This document shows positions 45,184-54,232 of a DNA stretch of 64,000 nt, piece after piece. The notes beneath the pieces were generated by a model. It worked only from the letters and a program-made list of their open reading frames with translations. It made no database searches and was not told the origin of the DNA. Origin of the DNA: JAFAYN01 sp963733105 (GTDB lineage Bacteria; Gemmatimonadota; Gemmatimonadetes; Longimicrobiales; Longimicrobiaceae). Position numbers and translations under genes: made by a program. The stretch covers positions 806,001 to 870,000 of the forward strand of contig CAVTCB010000018.1 of assembly GCA_963733105.1 (NCBI GenBank). The letters are read 5' to 3'. How positions within the stretch are numbered: the stretch's first letter is position 1; each line of letters begins with the position of its first letter.

Positions 45184-46483
45184 CCTCGGCGCGAGGGCGG
45201 CGCGGGACCCGGCTTCGGTCCGCTTCCGCGTCGCCCACCTCCTGCGCGTGGCGCTGGCGCTCCTGATCGTCGCGCAGCTCGGCCGCGTCCCGCTCCTGGA
45301 CGGGGGGAAGAAGGAGGCGCCGCTCCTCCTGAACGACCTCCTGGTGATGGGGACGCTCTTCGTGGGCGGTGTTGTCGCGCTGCGCCGCCGTTCCCTTGTG
45401 CTGGACCGGACGGCGGCCCTGGCGCTGGCCTTCGCCGCGGTGGGAGGGCTCTCGGCGCTTTCCGCCATCCCGCGCTTCGGCCTCACCCCGTTCCAGTTCG
45501 TCTTCAGCGTGGCCTACCTGGCCCGCTGGCTGGTCTACTTCGGGATGTACGTGGTGGTGGTGAACTTCGTCCGCAGGTCGGACGTCGAGGCGGTGTGGAA
45601 GACTCTGGAGGGCGCGATCCTGGTCTTCGCCGGGTTCGGGGTCTTCCAGGCCATCTTCCTCCCCGGCTTCGCGCAGATGGTCTATCCCGACTCCGCCGCG
45701 TACACGGACTGGGACCTCCAGGGCCACCGCCTGGTCTCCACCTTCCTGGACCCCAACTTCGCCGGGGCGCTGATCGTGGTGGGGCTCCTGGTGCTCCTGG
45801 CCCGCATGTCGTGCGGCGTCGCGGTGGCGAACTGGAAGCTCCTCCTCCTCTTCGCGGCGCTCTTCATGACCGTCTCGCGCGGGGCGATCCTGGCGTTCGC
45901 CGCCGCCTCGCTGGTCATCATGGCGGCGCGGGGGATCTCGTGGCGGGTGGTGCGCTTCGGAGCGGTGTTCCTCCTGGCGCTGGTCCCGGCGCTCCCCAAG
46001 CTGCTCGACTTCGCGCTCTCCTTCAACAAGTTCTCGGTGGACGCCTCCGCGATGACGCGGGTGGTGTCGTGGATGCGCGCCCTCACCATCCTGGCCGACC
46101 ACCCGGTGATCGGGATCGGCTTCAACACCTACGGCTTCGTGCAGGAGAAGTACGGCTTCAAGATGCTGGGGAACGCCTCCTTCGGGATCGACGGAGGCCT
46201 CCTCTTCATCGCGGTGATGACCGGAGTGGTGGGGGTGTCGCTCTACACGGGGATGCTCGTCTCGGTGGTGAAGCGGTGCCGGGCCGTGTGGCGCGACGCC
46301 GCGCGCACTCCCGCGGACCGGGGCCTCTGCCTGGGGACGGCGGCCGCCACCGTGGCGCTGGTGGTGCACAGCGCTTTCGTGAACGCGCTCCTGTACCCGT
46401 TCCTCATGGAGGTCCTCTGGGTGCTCTGGGGGCTGACCTTCCTGGTCCGCTCCGCGCCCGTGGGCCAGGTCTCCACACGATAA
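45164..46483 (+). CDS. O-antigen polymerase/ligase-like membrane protein
   Basis: The 439-residue protein starts at GTG 45164 inside the end of the Wzc-like gene. It has about eleven hydrophobic helices and a long periplasmic loop (about 285-350) with the Wzy_C-like PVIGIGFNTYGFVQEKYGF. This loop, with DHPVIGIGxN, is the signature of the O-antigen ligase/polymerase superfamily. Within a Wzx/Wza/Wzc set it is most likely the repeat-unit polymerase (Wzy). Confidence 0.8.
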   Translation: MAVAALDLGARAARDPASVRFRVAHLLRVALALLIVAQLGRVPLLDGGKKEAPLLLNDLLVMGTLFVGGVVALRRRSLVLDRTAALALAFAAVGGLSALSAIPRFGLTPFQFVFSVAYLARWLVYFGMYVVVVNFVRRSDVEAVWKTLEGAILVFAGFGVFQAIFLPGFAQMVYPDSAAYTDWDLQGHRLVSTFLDPNFAGALIVVGLLVLLARMSCGVAVANWKLLLLFAALFMTVSRGAILAFAAASLVIMAARGISWRVVRFGAVFLLALVPALPKLLDFALSFNKFSVDASAMTRVVSWMRALTILADHPVIGIGFNTYGFVQEKYGFKMLGNASFGIDGGLLFIAVMTGVVGVSLYTGMLVSVVKRCRAVWRDAARTPADRGLCLGTAAATVALVVHSAFVNALLYPFLMEVLWVLWGLTFLVRSAPVGQVSTR

Positions 46484-46487
46484 AGGG

Positions 46488-47492
46488 ATGTCGACCAACT
46501 CCGCCGCCACCGGGTCCGCCACGGACCTCTCGGTGATCGTCGTGAACCGCAACACCCGCCAGCTCCTGGACGAGTGCCTGGCCTCCATCCGCTCGCTCCC
46601 GGACGCCGTGACGCTCCAGGTGGTGGTGGTGGACAACGGCTCCACCGACGGGAGCGTGGAGACGGTGCGGGAGGGCCACCCCTGGGTGGAGCTGATCTGC
46701 AACGACGTCAACACCGGGTTCGCCTATCCCAACAACCAGGGGCTGGCGGTGAGCACCGGGCGCTACGTGATCCTGCTCAACAGCGACACGGTGGTGCGCC
46801 CGTACGCCTTCGAGCGGCTGGTCCGCTTCATGGACGAGCACCCACGGGCGGGCGCCTGCGGGCCGAAGCTCCTCTATCCCGACGGGCGGCTCCAGCCGTC
46901 GTGCCGGTCGTTCCCGACGGTGTGGGTGCACGCCTGCGACATGCTCTTCCTGGACCGGATCTTTCCGGGGAGCCGCCGGTTCGGGAACATGGAGACGTGG
47001 TTCGACCACGCGCACACCGACCGCGTGGACCAGCCGATGGGAGCCGCGCTCCTGGTGCGGCGCGAGGTGCTGGAGGAGGTGGGGCCGCTGGACGAGCGCT
47101 TCACCATCTACTACAACGACGTGGACTGGTGCTACCGGATCGACCGGGCGGGGTGGGAGATCTACTTCGTGCACGACGCGGAGATCGTCCACTACCAGGG
47201 CGTCACCACCCGCAACGAGAACCAGGACCTGCGGCTGAACCCGGTGATGACCCAGAACCTGTTCGACTACTACCTCAAGCACTTCGGCCGGCGCGGGTTC
47301 TTCTGGTTCCGCTTCTGGACGGTGGTGGGGTTCGCCTTCCGGCGGGTGCTCTGGGCGCTCCCGGACGCCTTCTTCACCGGTGAGCGCGGGCGGGTCAGGA
47401 CCGACTACATGCGGAGCACCCTCCGGGCGGCCTGGAACGGCTTCCCCGACGGGCTGACGGGCACCCTGGTCCCCGCCAAGCGGGAGGGGTGA
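46488..47492 (+). CDS. Glycosyltransferase family 2 (WbbL-like)
   Basis: The 334-residue enzyme has LSVIVVNRNTRQLLDECLAS, VVVDNGSTDGSVETVREG, NTGFAYPNNQGLAVSTGRYV, the DxD-type LLNSDTVVRPYA and DERFTIYYNDVDWCYRIDRA GW. It resembles rhamnosyl-transferases of this family. Two hydrophobic/aromatic stretches near the C-terminus may bind the membrane. Its stop overlaps the start of the flippase gene. Confidence 0.87.
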   Translation: MSTNSAATGSATDLSVIVVNRNTRQLLDECLASIRSLPDAVTLQVVVVDNGSTDGSVETVREGHPWVELICNDVNTGFAYPNNQGLAVSTGRYVILLNSDTVVRPYAFERLVRFMDEHPRAGACGPKLLYPDGRLQPSCRSFPTVWVHACDMLFLDRIFPGSRRFGNMETWFDHAHTDRVDQPMGAALLVRREVLEEVGPLDERFTIYYNDVDWCYRIDRAGWEIYFVHDAEIVHYQGVTTRNENQDLRLNPVMTQNLFDYYLKHFGRRGFFWFRFWTVVGFAFRRVLWALPDAFFTGERGRVRTDYMRSTLRAAWNGFPDGLTGTLVPAKREG

Positions 47493-49015
47493 GGGTGTCC
47501 GAGCCCGTCCTCAAGCTCACCAGCCGCAGGCTCCTGGCCCGGAACACCGGCCTCAACCTGGTGGGACAGGTGGCGCCGGTGGCGGTGGCCGTCTTCACCA
47601 TCCCGATCCTGATCCACCGGCTGGGGGACGACCGGTTCGGGATGCTCACCATCGTCTGGACCTTCATCGGCTACTTCAGCCTCTTCGACCTGGGGCTCGG
47701 CCGGGCGCTGACCCAGGTGGTGGCCGCGAAGATCGGGGAAGGGAAGGAGGACGAGATCCCGGTGCTCTCCTGGACCGGGCTCTTCCTGATGCTCCTGCTG
47801 GGGCTGGTGGGGACCGTCGTGCTCGCGGCGCTCGCTCCGCTCGTGGTGGGACGGGTGCTCAAGGTTCCCGAGGGGCTTCGCCCGGAGGCGCTCTACGCCG
47901 CCTTCGTGCTGGCCTTCTCCGTGCCGGTCGTGATCAGCACGGCCGGGCTGCGGGGAATCCTGGAAGCCAAGCAGCGCTTCGACCTGGTGAACGCCATCCG
48001 GGTGCCGATGGGGATCTACACCTTCGTCGCTCCCCTCCTGGTCCTCCCCTTCTCGGCCAGCCTGGTGCCGATCGTGTGGGTCTCCATGGCCGGGCGGATG
48101 ATCGTCTGGCTGGTCCACCTGGCCATGTGCTTCCGCGTCATCCCCTCCCTGCGCCGCTCGATCCGGGTGGACCGCGCCTTCGTGCGACCGCTCCTGCGCT
48201 ACGGGGGGTGGATGACGGTGAGCAACCTGATCAGCCCGGTCATGGTCTACATGGACCGGTTCCTGATCGGCGGTCTCATCTCGGTGGCGGCGGTGGCGTA
48301 CTACGTCACCCCGTACGAGATGGTGACCAAGCTGTGGATGGTTCCGGGGGCGCTGGTCGGGGTGCTCTTCCCGGCCTTCGCCGCCGTCTTCTCGGTGGAC
48401 CGGCACCGCGCGGCCGAGCTGTTCGAGCTGGGATCGAAGGCCACGTTCCTCTGCCTCTTCCCGGCCGTGCTGGTCCTGGTGGCCTTCGCGCACGAGGGGA
48501 TCGCCTTCTGGCTGAAGAGCGCCGAGTTCGCGCGCCAGAGCGCGCCCGTCCTGCAGTGGCTCGCGGCGGGCGTGCTGGTCAACAGCCTGGGACACGTCTC
48601 CTTCGCGGTGGTGCAGGGGGCGGGGCGCTCCGATCTCACCGCCAAGCTGCACCTGGCGGAGCTCCCGCTGTACCTGGCGGCCTTCTGGCTCCTCACCCAC
48701 CGCTTCGGCGTGGCCGGGGCGGCCATGGCGTGGACGGCGCGGGTGGCCTTCGACTCCGCCGTGCTCTGGGTGATGGCCCAGCGCTGCCTGGGAGACTCGC
48801 AGCTGGTGCGCCGGGAGGGGGTGCGCGCCGCCGCCGGGCTCGGGGTGCTCGCCCTGGTGGCGATGCCGTTCCCGCTGGGGACGCGGGCGGCGCTCTTCGG
48901 TGCGGCGCTCGCGGGCTTCCTGGCCCTGGCCTGGTTCCGCATCCTGGGCCCGGGCGAGCGGTCGCTCGTCCTGGGTCGGGTGGGTGCGCTGCGCGGGAGC
49001 GCTTCCTCGGTTTGA
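47489..49015 (+). CDS. Polysaccharide flippase (Wzx/MATE-like)
   Basis: The 508-residue protein with 12-14 hydrophobic segments starts at GTG 47489, overlapping the preceding GT2 stop; a GTG at 47495 is an alternative start. LARNTGLNLVGQVAPVAVAV, DRFGMLTIVWTFIGYFSLFD LGLGRAL and PLLRYGGWMTVSNLISPVM are typical of the O-antigen/PST exporter family. It would carry lipid-linked repeat units across the inner membrane for the Wzy-like protein. It converges on the minus-strand Wzi-like gene with only 21 bases between them and no terminator. Confidence 0.88.
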   Translation: MRVSEPVLKLTSRRLLARNTGLNLVGQVAPVAVAVFTIPILIHRLGDDRFGMLTIVWTFIGYFSLFDLGLGRALTQVVAAKIGEGKEDEIPVLSWTGLFLMLLLGLVGTVVLAALAPLVVGRVLKVPEGLRPEALYAAFVLAFSVPVVISTAGLRGILEAKQRFDLVNAIRVPMGIYTFVAPLLVLPFSASLVPIVWVSMAGRMIVWLVHLAMCFRVIPSLRRSIRVDRAFVRPLLRYGGWMTVSNLISPVMVYMDRFLIGGLISVAAVAYYVTPYEMVTKLWMVPGALVGVLFPAFAAVFSVDRHRAAELFELGSKATFLCLFPAVLVLVAFAHEGIAFWLKSAEFARQSAPVLQWLAAGVLVNSLGHVSFAVVQGAGRSDLTAKLHLAELPLYLAAFWLLTHRFGVAGAAMAWTARVAFDSAVLWVMAQRCLGDSQLVRREGVRAAAGLGVLALVAMPFPLGTRAALFGAALAGFLALAWFRILGPGERSLVLGRVGALRGSASSV

Positions 49016-49036
49016 TCCGGACGGCGGGCGCCGCGC

Positions 49037-50707
49037 TTACCGCGGCCCCGCCGGGGTGGAGAGGGTCAGGGAGAGCGTGGTGTTGTGCACGTCCACCGCC
49101 TTCTCCCCGGTGAAGGTCACAGAGCTGTTCTGGAAGAGGTAGTCGAAGCGCTTCGCCCGGGTGAGCTCCGCGCTCACGTCCACCCACGGGAGGCGAACTC
49201 CGCCGCGGAGCCCGCCCAGGACCGAGACGTCGTGCCCCAGGAAGCCGACGTCGTACCCGGTGCGCCCGAAGCGCTCCGTCCGCACCCGGTAGTAGGCGTC
49301 GTTCTCCCACCGCACGCGCCCCGCGAACACCCCCGCCTGCCACCTCCCGGCGAGCCAGTCCCCCGCGACCCACTGGCTGGACGCGCCGGGACCGATGGCG
49401 GCGCCGATCACCTGTCCCCGCTGCGTGTATCCCTGTCGCACCGAGCGGCTGGCGTAGTACATGTCCTGCCGCCGCTGCCGGAAGGTGGTGCTCTGCTCCA
49501 GGTAGCTCAGCTCCGCCTGGAAGCGCAGCAGGTCGCCGCGCACCGGCGTCGCCCACTGCGACCCCAGCGTGTAGGCCTGGCCGTGGTTGGGGGCCGCCAG
49601 CCAGTCTCTGAAGGAGACGGGCGGGGTGCGCCGGGCCCACTCGGCGTACACCTCCAGGCGGTCCCTCGGGAAGACCCAGCGGGCGAACAGGGAGAGCATC
49701 TGGTCGGGGCGCTCGAACCAGACGGTGTCCCCGTGCACGGTGAGCGTCATCTCGGGCTCCGGAACGCGCCCGAAGACGTCGAGCGCGTGCCCGGGGAGGT
49801 CGCCCGTCCCTTCCACGCCCGCGTACACCACCCGCGAGAAGCCCGCGGTGAGCCCGGGGACCCACACGGGGGAGTACGTCAGCGCCAGCCCGCTCAGTGA
49901 GCGGAAGTCGTTGCCGGAAAGGGTGTCGAAGAAGACCGACTCGGTGAGCGCCCCGGCCATCAGCCTTCCCTCGAAGGTGCCGACGCGGGTTCGCAGCGGT
50001 GCGCGGGTGCGCAGGAAGGCATGGGGGATCCCCCCCGCGTTGTTGCTCATGACGAGGGCGTTCCGGATTCCCGGCCCCCACCACTGGTTCTCGGTCGCCA
50101 CCCCCACCGCCACCGGACCGGCTTCCACCGTGAGGCTGCTCTGCCCCGGGTTCACCAGGGTGAAGGGCGCATCACCGAAGCGGAGGGGGAGGTCGGCCGA
50201 CTCCTGCCCCCGGTGCCAGGGGGAGGAGAAGAAGCTCCGCAGCCCCGTGGTGTCGGGGATGATCTGGAAGTCGCGGTTCTGGTGGTACGTCACTTCCGGG
50301 GCGAGCACCAGCGAAATCGGACCGAAGCGGGCCCGGGCCCCGGCGGTCACCGCGGTGGTGACGCCGCGCCCCGCCCACATCGCCCCGTCGTTCAGGGAGT
50401 AGGGGATGTCGGAGTTCCAGGTGGTACGGATCGTGGGGAGGATCACCGACCAGGCAGGCCTCCCCCCCGCGCCGAGCGGCGCCGTCCGGGTGGAGGGGGA
50501 GCGGATCAGGTAGCCCTCCGTCCCGCGCTGCCCCAGGAGCTGGGCGACCCGCTCCCGGTCGTCCTCCGCGCTCCCGAGGGTGACCAGGCTCCCCAGCCAG
50601 GGAAAGGCGGAGCGGGTGGTGTCGGGCGCCTGGGCCCGGGCCTGGGTCCCGAGTGCGGCGAGGCACCAGAGCACCGCCAGGGCGGTCCTGTAGCTGCGAA
50701 ACGGCAT
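49037..50707 (-). CDS. Wzi-like outer-membrane capsule-assembly protein (copy 2)
   Basis: The 556-residue protein is the only minus-strand gene of the glycan region. The ATG at 50707 (MPFRSYRTALAVLWCLAALG) gives a clean signal peptide ending TQARAQ; the frame upstream is non-coding. NDGAMWAGRGVTTAVTAGAR and GPISLVLAPEVTYHQNRDFQ match copy 3 at 55419 closely. The barrel ends TLSLTLSTPAGPR, not in an aromatic residue. The family anchors surface polysaccharide. It is placed between the Wzx gene and a GT4 gene and must have its own promoter in 50708-50948. Confidence 0.78.
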   Translation of the reverse strand: MPFRSYRTALAVLWCLAALGTQARAQAPDTTRSAFPWLGSLVTLGSAEDDRERVAQLLGQRGTEGYLIRSPSTRTAPLGAGGRPAWSVILPTIRTTWNSDIPYSLNDGAMWAGRGVTTAVTAGARARFGPISLVLAPEVTYHQNRDFQIIPDTTGLRSFFSSPWHRGQESADLPLRFGDAPFTLVNPGQSSLTVEAGPVAVGVATENQWWGPGIRNALVMSNNAGGIPHAFLRTRAPLRTRVGTFEGRLMAGALTESVFFDTLSGNDFRSLSGLALTYSPVWVPGLTAGFSRVVYAGVEGTGDLPGHALDVFGRVPEPEMTLTVHGDTVWFERPDQMLSLFARWVFPRDRLEVYAEWARRTPPVSFRDWLAAPNHGQAYTLGSQWATPVRGDLLRFQAELSYLEQSTTFRQRRQDMYYASRSVRQGYTQRGQVIGAAIGPGASSQWVAGDWLAGRWQAGVFAGRVRWENDAYYRVRTERFGRTGYDVGFLGHDVSVLGGLRGGVRLPWVDVSAELTRAKRFDYLFQNSSVTFTGEKAVDVHNTTLSLTLSTPAGPR

Positions 50708-50869
50708 CGACTCGCGTCGGAGAATGCGGTTGGGCGGGACCGGCCTCCATGTCCCGAAAACAAGGACTGACAATAGCGAATCCCCCGGCGCCCGTCCATG
50801 CCGCGCCCTCCGGCGGCTCCGCTGCCGGAAAGACTCCGCCGGGCCCGCCGGCGTCACAGCCCCCGCCCT

Positions 50870-50898
50870 TTTTCCGTTCCCGTAGAACGCGTTATCTT
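50870..50898 (+). promoter_or_regulatory. Possible promoter for the GT4 gene
   Basis: TTTTCC (50870-50875), 17 bases, then TATCTT (50893-50898), about 50 bases before the GTG at 50949. The -10 is good and the -35 poor. The 241-base divergent gap between the Wzi-like gene and the GT4 gene shows nothing else recognisable. Confidence 0.3.
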
Positions 50899-50948
50899 TT
50901 CGCCCGCGCCGGCCCGGCGCGGGAACCCGAACGACGTGCTCCAGGACG

Positions 50949-52112
50949 GTGCGGTTGAGACAGGTCGCGTTGGAAGGAGGGGCGGGTGCTTCCCGCCCCC
51001 GGTCGGTGGTGGTGGACGCGCGCGCGCTCGGCTCGTCGGGAATCGGGAGGTACCTGCGCGAGGTGCTGGCCCGGATGCTCGCCGACCCCCGCTTCGCCCC
51101 GGTCACCCTCCTGGGTGCCCCCGACGAGCTGCGCGCCTTCGTGGCCGGGCAGGGCGGGGAGGAGCGGGTCCGCGTGGAGTCGTACCCGCACGGCTTCTAC
51201 AGCCCCGGTGCGCACCTCCACTGGGTCGCGCGCCGGGCCTCCGCCGCGGCCCGGGCCGACGTCACCTTCTTCCCGCATTACGACGCGCCCTTCCTCCGCT
51301 TCCCCCGGCGTTCCGTCGTCACCGTCCACGACCTGATCCACTTCCGCTTTCCCGGCGTGTTCCCGGCCTGGAAGCGGGCGCTCGCCGGGCGCGTGCTGGA
51401 TCGGGTGGTCGCGCGCGCCGCGCATCTGCTCACCGTGTCGGAGGCCACCCGCCGCGACCTGGTGGAGCGCTGTCCGGCCGCCGCCGCGAAGACCGGGGTG
51501 GTCCCCAACGGCGTGACCCCGTTCTTTCACGCCGCCGGGCCCGGGGAGTCCGTGGGGCCGCCCCCTGTGCCGGGGCCTTTCCTGCTCTGCGTGGGGAACC
51601 GCAAGCCGCACAAGAACGTGCGCGCCGCGGTGGACGTCCTCGCCCGGCTGCGGCGCGAGCGGCCTGAGCTGCGGCTGGTGGTGGTGGGGCGGCGGTTCGA
51701 GCGCTCCGACGAGGTGACGGCGCGCGCGGAAGAGTGCGGAGTGCGCGACGCCCTGGTGGAGCTGGACGAGGTGGACGACCGCACCCTGCGCGGCCTGTAC
51801 CGGGCGTGCGAGGTGTTCCTCTTCCCCTCGCTCTACGAGGGGTTCGGGCTCCCCGTCCTGGAGGCGATGGCGTGCGGGGCGCCGGTGGTGGCCTCCGACC
51901 GCAGCTCCGTCCCGGAGGTGGTGGGGGACGCCGGGCTCCTCGCCGATCCGCTCGACGCCGACGCCATGGCCGGAGCGGTGCGCCGCTTGCAGTCCGACCC
52001 CGCCCTGCGCGCGGAAATGGTGACGCGCGGGCACCGTCGCGCGTCCATGTTCACATGGGACCGGAGCGCCGCCCTCACGCTGGACGTGCTCCACCGGGTT
52101 GCACGATCCTAG
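50949..52112 (+). CDS. Glycosyltransferase family 4 (GT-B fold)
   Basis: The 387-residue retaining transferase has SGIGRYLREVLARML in the N-terminal domain, VHDLIHFRFPG, LCVGNRKPHKNVRAAVDVLA and the nucleotide-sugar-binding YEGFGLPVLEAMACGAPVVA SDRSSVPEV with its E-x7-E motif. The GTG at 50949 has no clear ribosome binding site; a start near 51007 (GTGGTGGACGCG) would still keep the whole fold. Mannosyl- or glucosyl-transfer is usual in the family; the donor cannot be read from sequence. Confidence 0.85.
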   Translation: MRLRQVALEGGAGASRPRSVVVDARALGSSGIGRYLREVLARMLADPRFAPVTLLGAPDELRAFVAGQGGEERVRVESYPHGFYSPGAHLHWVARRASAAARADVTFFPHYDAPFLRFPRRSVVTVHDLIHFRFPGVFPAWKRALAGRVLDRVVARAAHLLTVSEATRRDLVERCPAAAAKTGVVPNGVTPFFHAAGPGESVGPPPVPGPFLLCVGNRKPHKNVRAAVDVLARLRRERPELRLVVVGRRFERSDEVTARAEECGVRDALVELDEVDDRTLRGLYRACEVFLFPSLYEGFGLPVLEAMACGAPVVASDRSSVPEVVGDAGLLADPLDADAMAGAVRRLQSDPALRAEMVTRGHRRASMFTWDRSAALTLDVLHRVARS

Positions 52113-52268
52113 ACGAGCGGCAGAAAGACTGCTAGTTTCAGGGTTTGTGCAAATGTGTGCCGTCGCCGCGCTCGCCGCGGCGGACCGGATTGCCGGGGTT
52201 TTGCTTTGGGGAGGCCGCTTGACCGGAGCCGCTGAACGAGGGATCGAAGGGAAAGGCGGGGCCACGGC

Positions 52269-53198
52269 ATGACCCCTTACCAGGGATCAGTCGCCCGCCG
52301 CGTCGCTCCCGCTCCCAGGGCGCTGCGCGTCCCGCACGTCGTCGCCATCGTGCTGAACTGGTGCGGGGAGGAGGACACCGCCGCCTGCCTGGAGTCGCTC
52401 GACCGGAGCGACTATCCCGGCCTGGAGGTGCTCCTGGTGGACAACGGCTCGCCGGACGGCTCCGGCGACCGCCTGCGCGCGCGCTTTCCCGACGTTCCGT
52501 ACTACCAGACGGGGAAGAACCTGGGGTACACCGGCGGGAACAACCGGGGGATCGACCTGGCGCTCGCGCGCGGCGCGGACTACGTGCTCATCCTCAACAA
52601 CGACACGGTGGTGGAGCCGGAGTGCGTCTCGCGGCTGGTGGAGGCCGCCGAGACCTCGCCCGGCGTGGGCGCCGTCGCTCCCAAGATCCTGGTGCACGAT
52701 GCGCCGGAGCGGATCTGGTTCGCGGGGGGCGAGTTCTCGCGGATGCGTGCGATCGGCTACCACCGCCTGGAAGGCCAGCCCGACCCCGATCCGGCCGGGG
52801 GCGAGATGGAGGACGTCTCCTTCCTGACCGGGTGCTGCCTCCTGGTTCCCGCCGGCGTGTTCCGCGCCGTGGGGAAGTTCGAGGAGGACTTCTTCGCCTA
52901 CGTGGAGGACGTGGAGTACTCGCTCCGGCTCGCTTCCGCGGGGTACCGTCTGGTGTACCAGCCGGGCGCGCGACTCCTGCACCGTGTCCCGGTCGGGCCG
53001 TCCGACCCCTCGGCGTTCCAGATCGTCCAGCGTGACCGGAACCGGCGCCGCCTGGCGCGCCGCCGGTACGGTCCCGTGGACCGCTTCCGCTTCTCCCTGT
53101 TCTTCTATCCCAGCCGGATCGTGCGGGCCGTGCAGTACCTGGCCCGTGGGAACACCGCCCTCGCGCGGGCGATCTGGCGCGGGATGACGCTGCCATGA
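52269..53198 (+). CDS. Glycosyltransferase family 2 (WbbL-like)
   Basis: The 309-residue enzyme has VVAIVLNWCGEEDTAACLES, LLVDNGSPDGSGDRLRARF, KNLGYTGGNNRGIDLALARG, LILNNDTVVEPECV and FEEDFFAYVEDVEYSLRLAS AGY. It is the third member of this subgroup in the window. The 156-base gap before it has a GC hairpin (around 52160-52190) and no clear promoter. Its stop overlaps the lipoprotein gene that follows, suggesting a shared role. Confidence 0.86.
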   Translation: MTPYQGSVARRVAPAPRALRVPHVVAIVLNWCGEEDTAACLESLDRSDYPGLEVLLVDNGSPDGSGDRLRARFPDVPYYQTGKNLGYTGGNNRGIDLALARGADYVLILNNDTVVEPECVSRLVEAAETSPGVGAVAPKILVHDAPERIWFAGGEFSRMRAIGYHRLEGQPDPDPAGGEMEDVSFLTGCCLLVPAGVFRAVGKFEEDFFAYVEDVEYSLRLASAGYRLVYQPGARLLHRVPVGPSDPSAFQIVQRDRNRRRLARRRYGPVDRFRFSLFFYPSRIVRAVQYLARGNTALARAIWRGMTLP

Positions 53199-54211
53199 TC
53201 CTGCGCGGTGCATCGGCGGCGGCGCTCGCCCTGCTCCTGGTGCTCGGGCTCGCCGCCTGCGAGCCGTGCGCGGGGCTTTCCTCGTGTGGCGGCGACCCCT
53301 CCGTGAGCTACCGGGGCGCGCTGGACGTCCGGCACCCCGACATCCCCAAGGCCGGGCTGCGGGTCGTGTTCCGTCCCTCCGGCGGGGTGCCGGTGGAGGG
53401 GGACTCCGTGGTGGCCCTGACCGACACCGCCGGCGTCTTCACCCTCCGGGCGGACGCACGCGGCGAGGGAACGCTCCGGGGCGATCTGAGCGTCGTCCTT
53501 CCCGGTGAGTTCGGGACCCTGCTCCTGGGGCAGGTGGAGCTCGCCACGAGCGACCTGCGCGGCGACGTGCGCTTCCTCTCCACCTGGAAGGTCGACCCGT
53601 ACCTCGCCTACATCGGTGCCGTCTTCGACCGGCGCACCGACCGGGGGGTGCCGGGCGTCACGGTGGAATTCCGCAGGACCGGGGGGATCCGCATCCGCCC
53701 CGAGCAGTTCACCACCGTCACGAACACGGCCGGGCTCTTCGGCTTCAGCCCGGTTCCGCTGGGACGGGGGAAGGTGAAGGGCGAGCTGACCATCCGCGCG
53801 CCGGGGCTCCGTGCCCGCACGGACACCATCGAGGTGTCCACCTTCGACACCGACGAGGCCCGCCTGAAGCCGCCGGCCCTGGGCCGCTACGGCGTCGGTC
53901 CGATCATCAACTACATCGGCCGCCTCCTCTGGGTGGACAGCGACGAGGGCGCCCGCGACGTCCGCATCGTCTTCCGGCGCACCGGCGGGGTGCAGACGGA
54001 GCAGGACAGCCTGGTGACCACGAGCAACGCGGACGGGTACTTCGGGATCACGCTGGCGCCTCTGGACTACGGAGAGGTGGTGGGCGACCTGGTGGTGCGT
54101 CCGGCGCCCCCGGGGCGGGAAACCACGTACCCCATCCGGATGCGGACGCTGGACGACGACCGGGTGCTCGGGAACGCCCCCCCGCTCGGCGACTTCAGGG
54201 TCCCCCGGTAA
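53195..54211 (+). CDS. Lipoprotein with three tandem beta-sandwich-like repeats
   Basis: The 338-residue protein has a lipoprotein signal with lipobox LAAC (Cys22). It is followed by three repeats of about 100 residues beginning near 39 (YRG), 139 (YIG) and 240 (YIG). Each carries a core like GVTVEFRRTGG...TNTAGLF (GLRVVFRPSGG...TDTAGVF; DVRIVFRRTGG...SNADGYF). This resembles carboxypeptidase-regulatory-like (transthyretin/prealbumin) folds, which often bind carbohydrate, but I cannot assign a family with certainty. It overlaps the GT2 gene upstream by four bases, so it is probably an envelope component of the same glycan pathway. Function unknown. Confidence 0.8.
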   Translation: MILRGASAAALALLLVLGLAACEPCAGLSSCGGDPSVSYRGALDVRHPDIPKAGLRVVFRPSGGVPVEGDSVVALTDTAGVFTLRADARGEGTLRGDLSVVLPGEFGTLLLGQVELATSDLRGDVRFLSTWKVDPYLAYIGAVFDRRTDRGVPGVTVEFRRTGGIRIRPEQFTTVTNTAGLFGFSPVPLGRGKVKGELTIRAPGLRARTDTIEVSTFDTDEARLKPPALGRYGVGPIINYIGRLLWVDSDEGARDVRIVFRRTGGVQTEQDSLVTTSNADGYFGITLAPLDYGEVVGDLVVRPAPPGRETTYPIRMRTLDDDRVLGNAPPLGDFRVPR

Positions 54212-54232
54212 GGGCTTCCGGCGGCTCGATCG

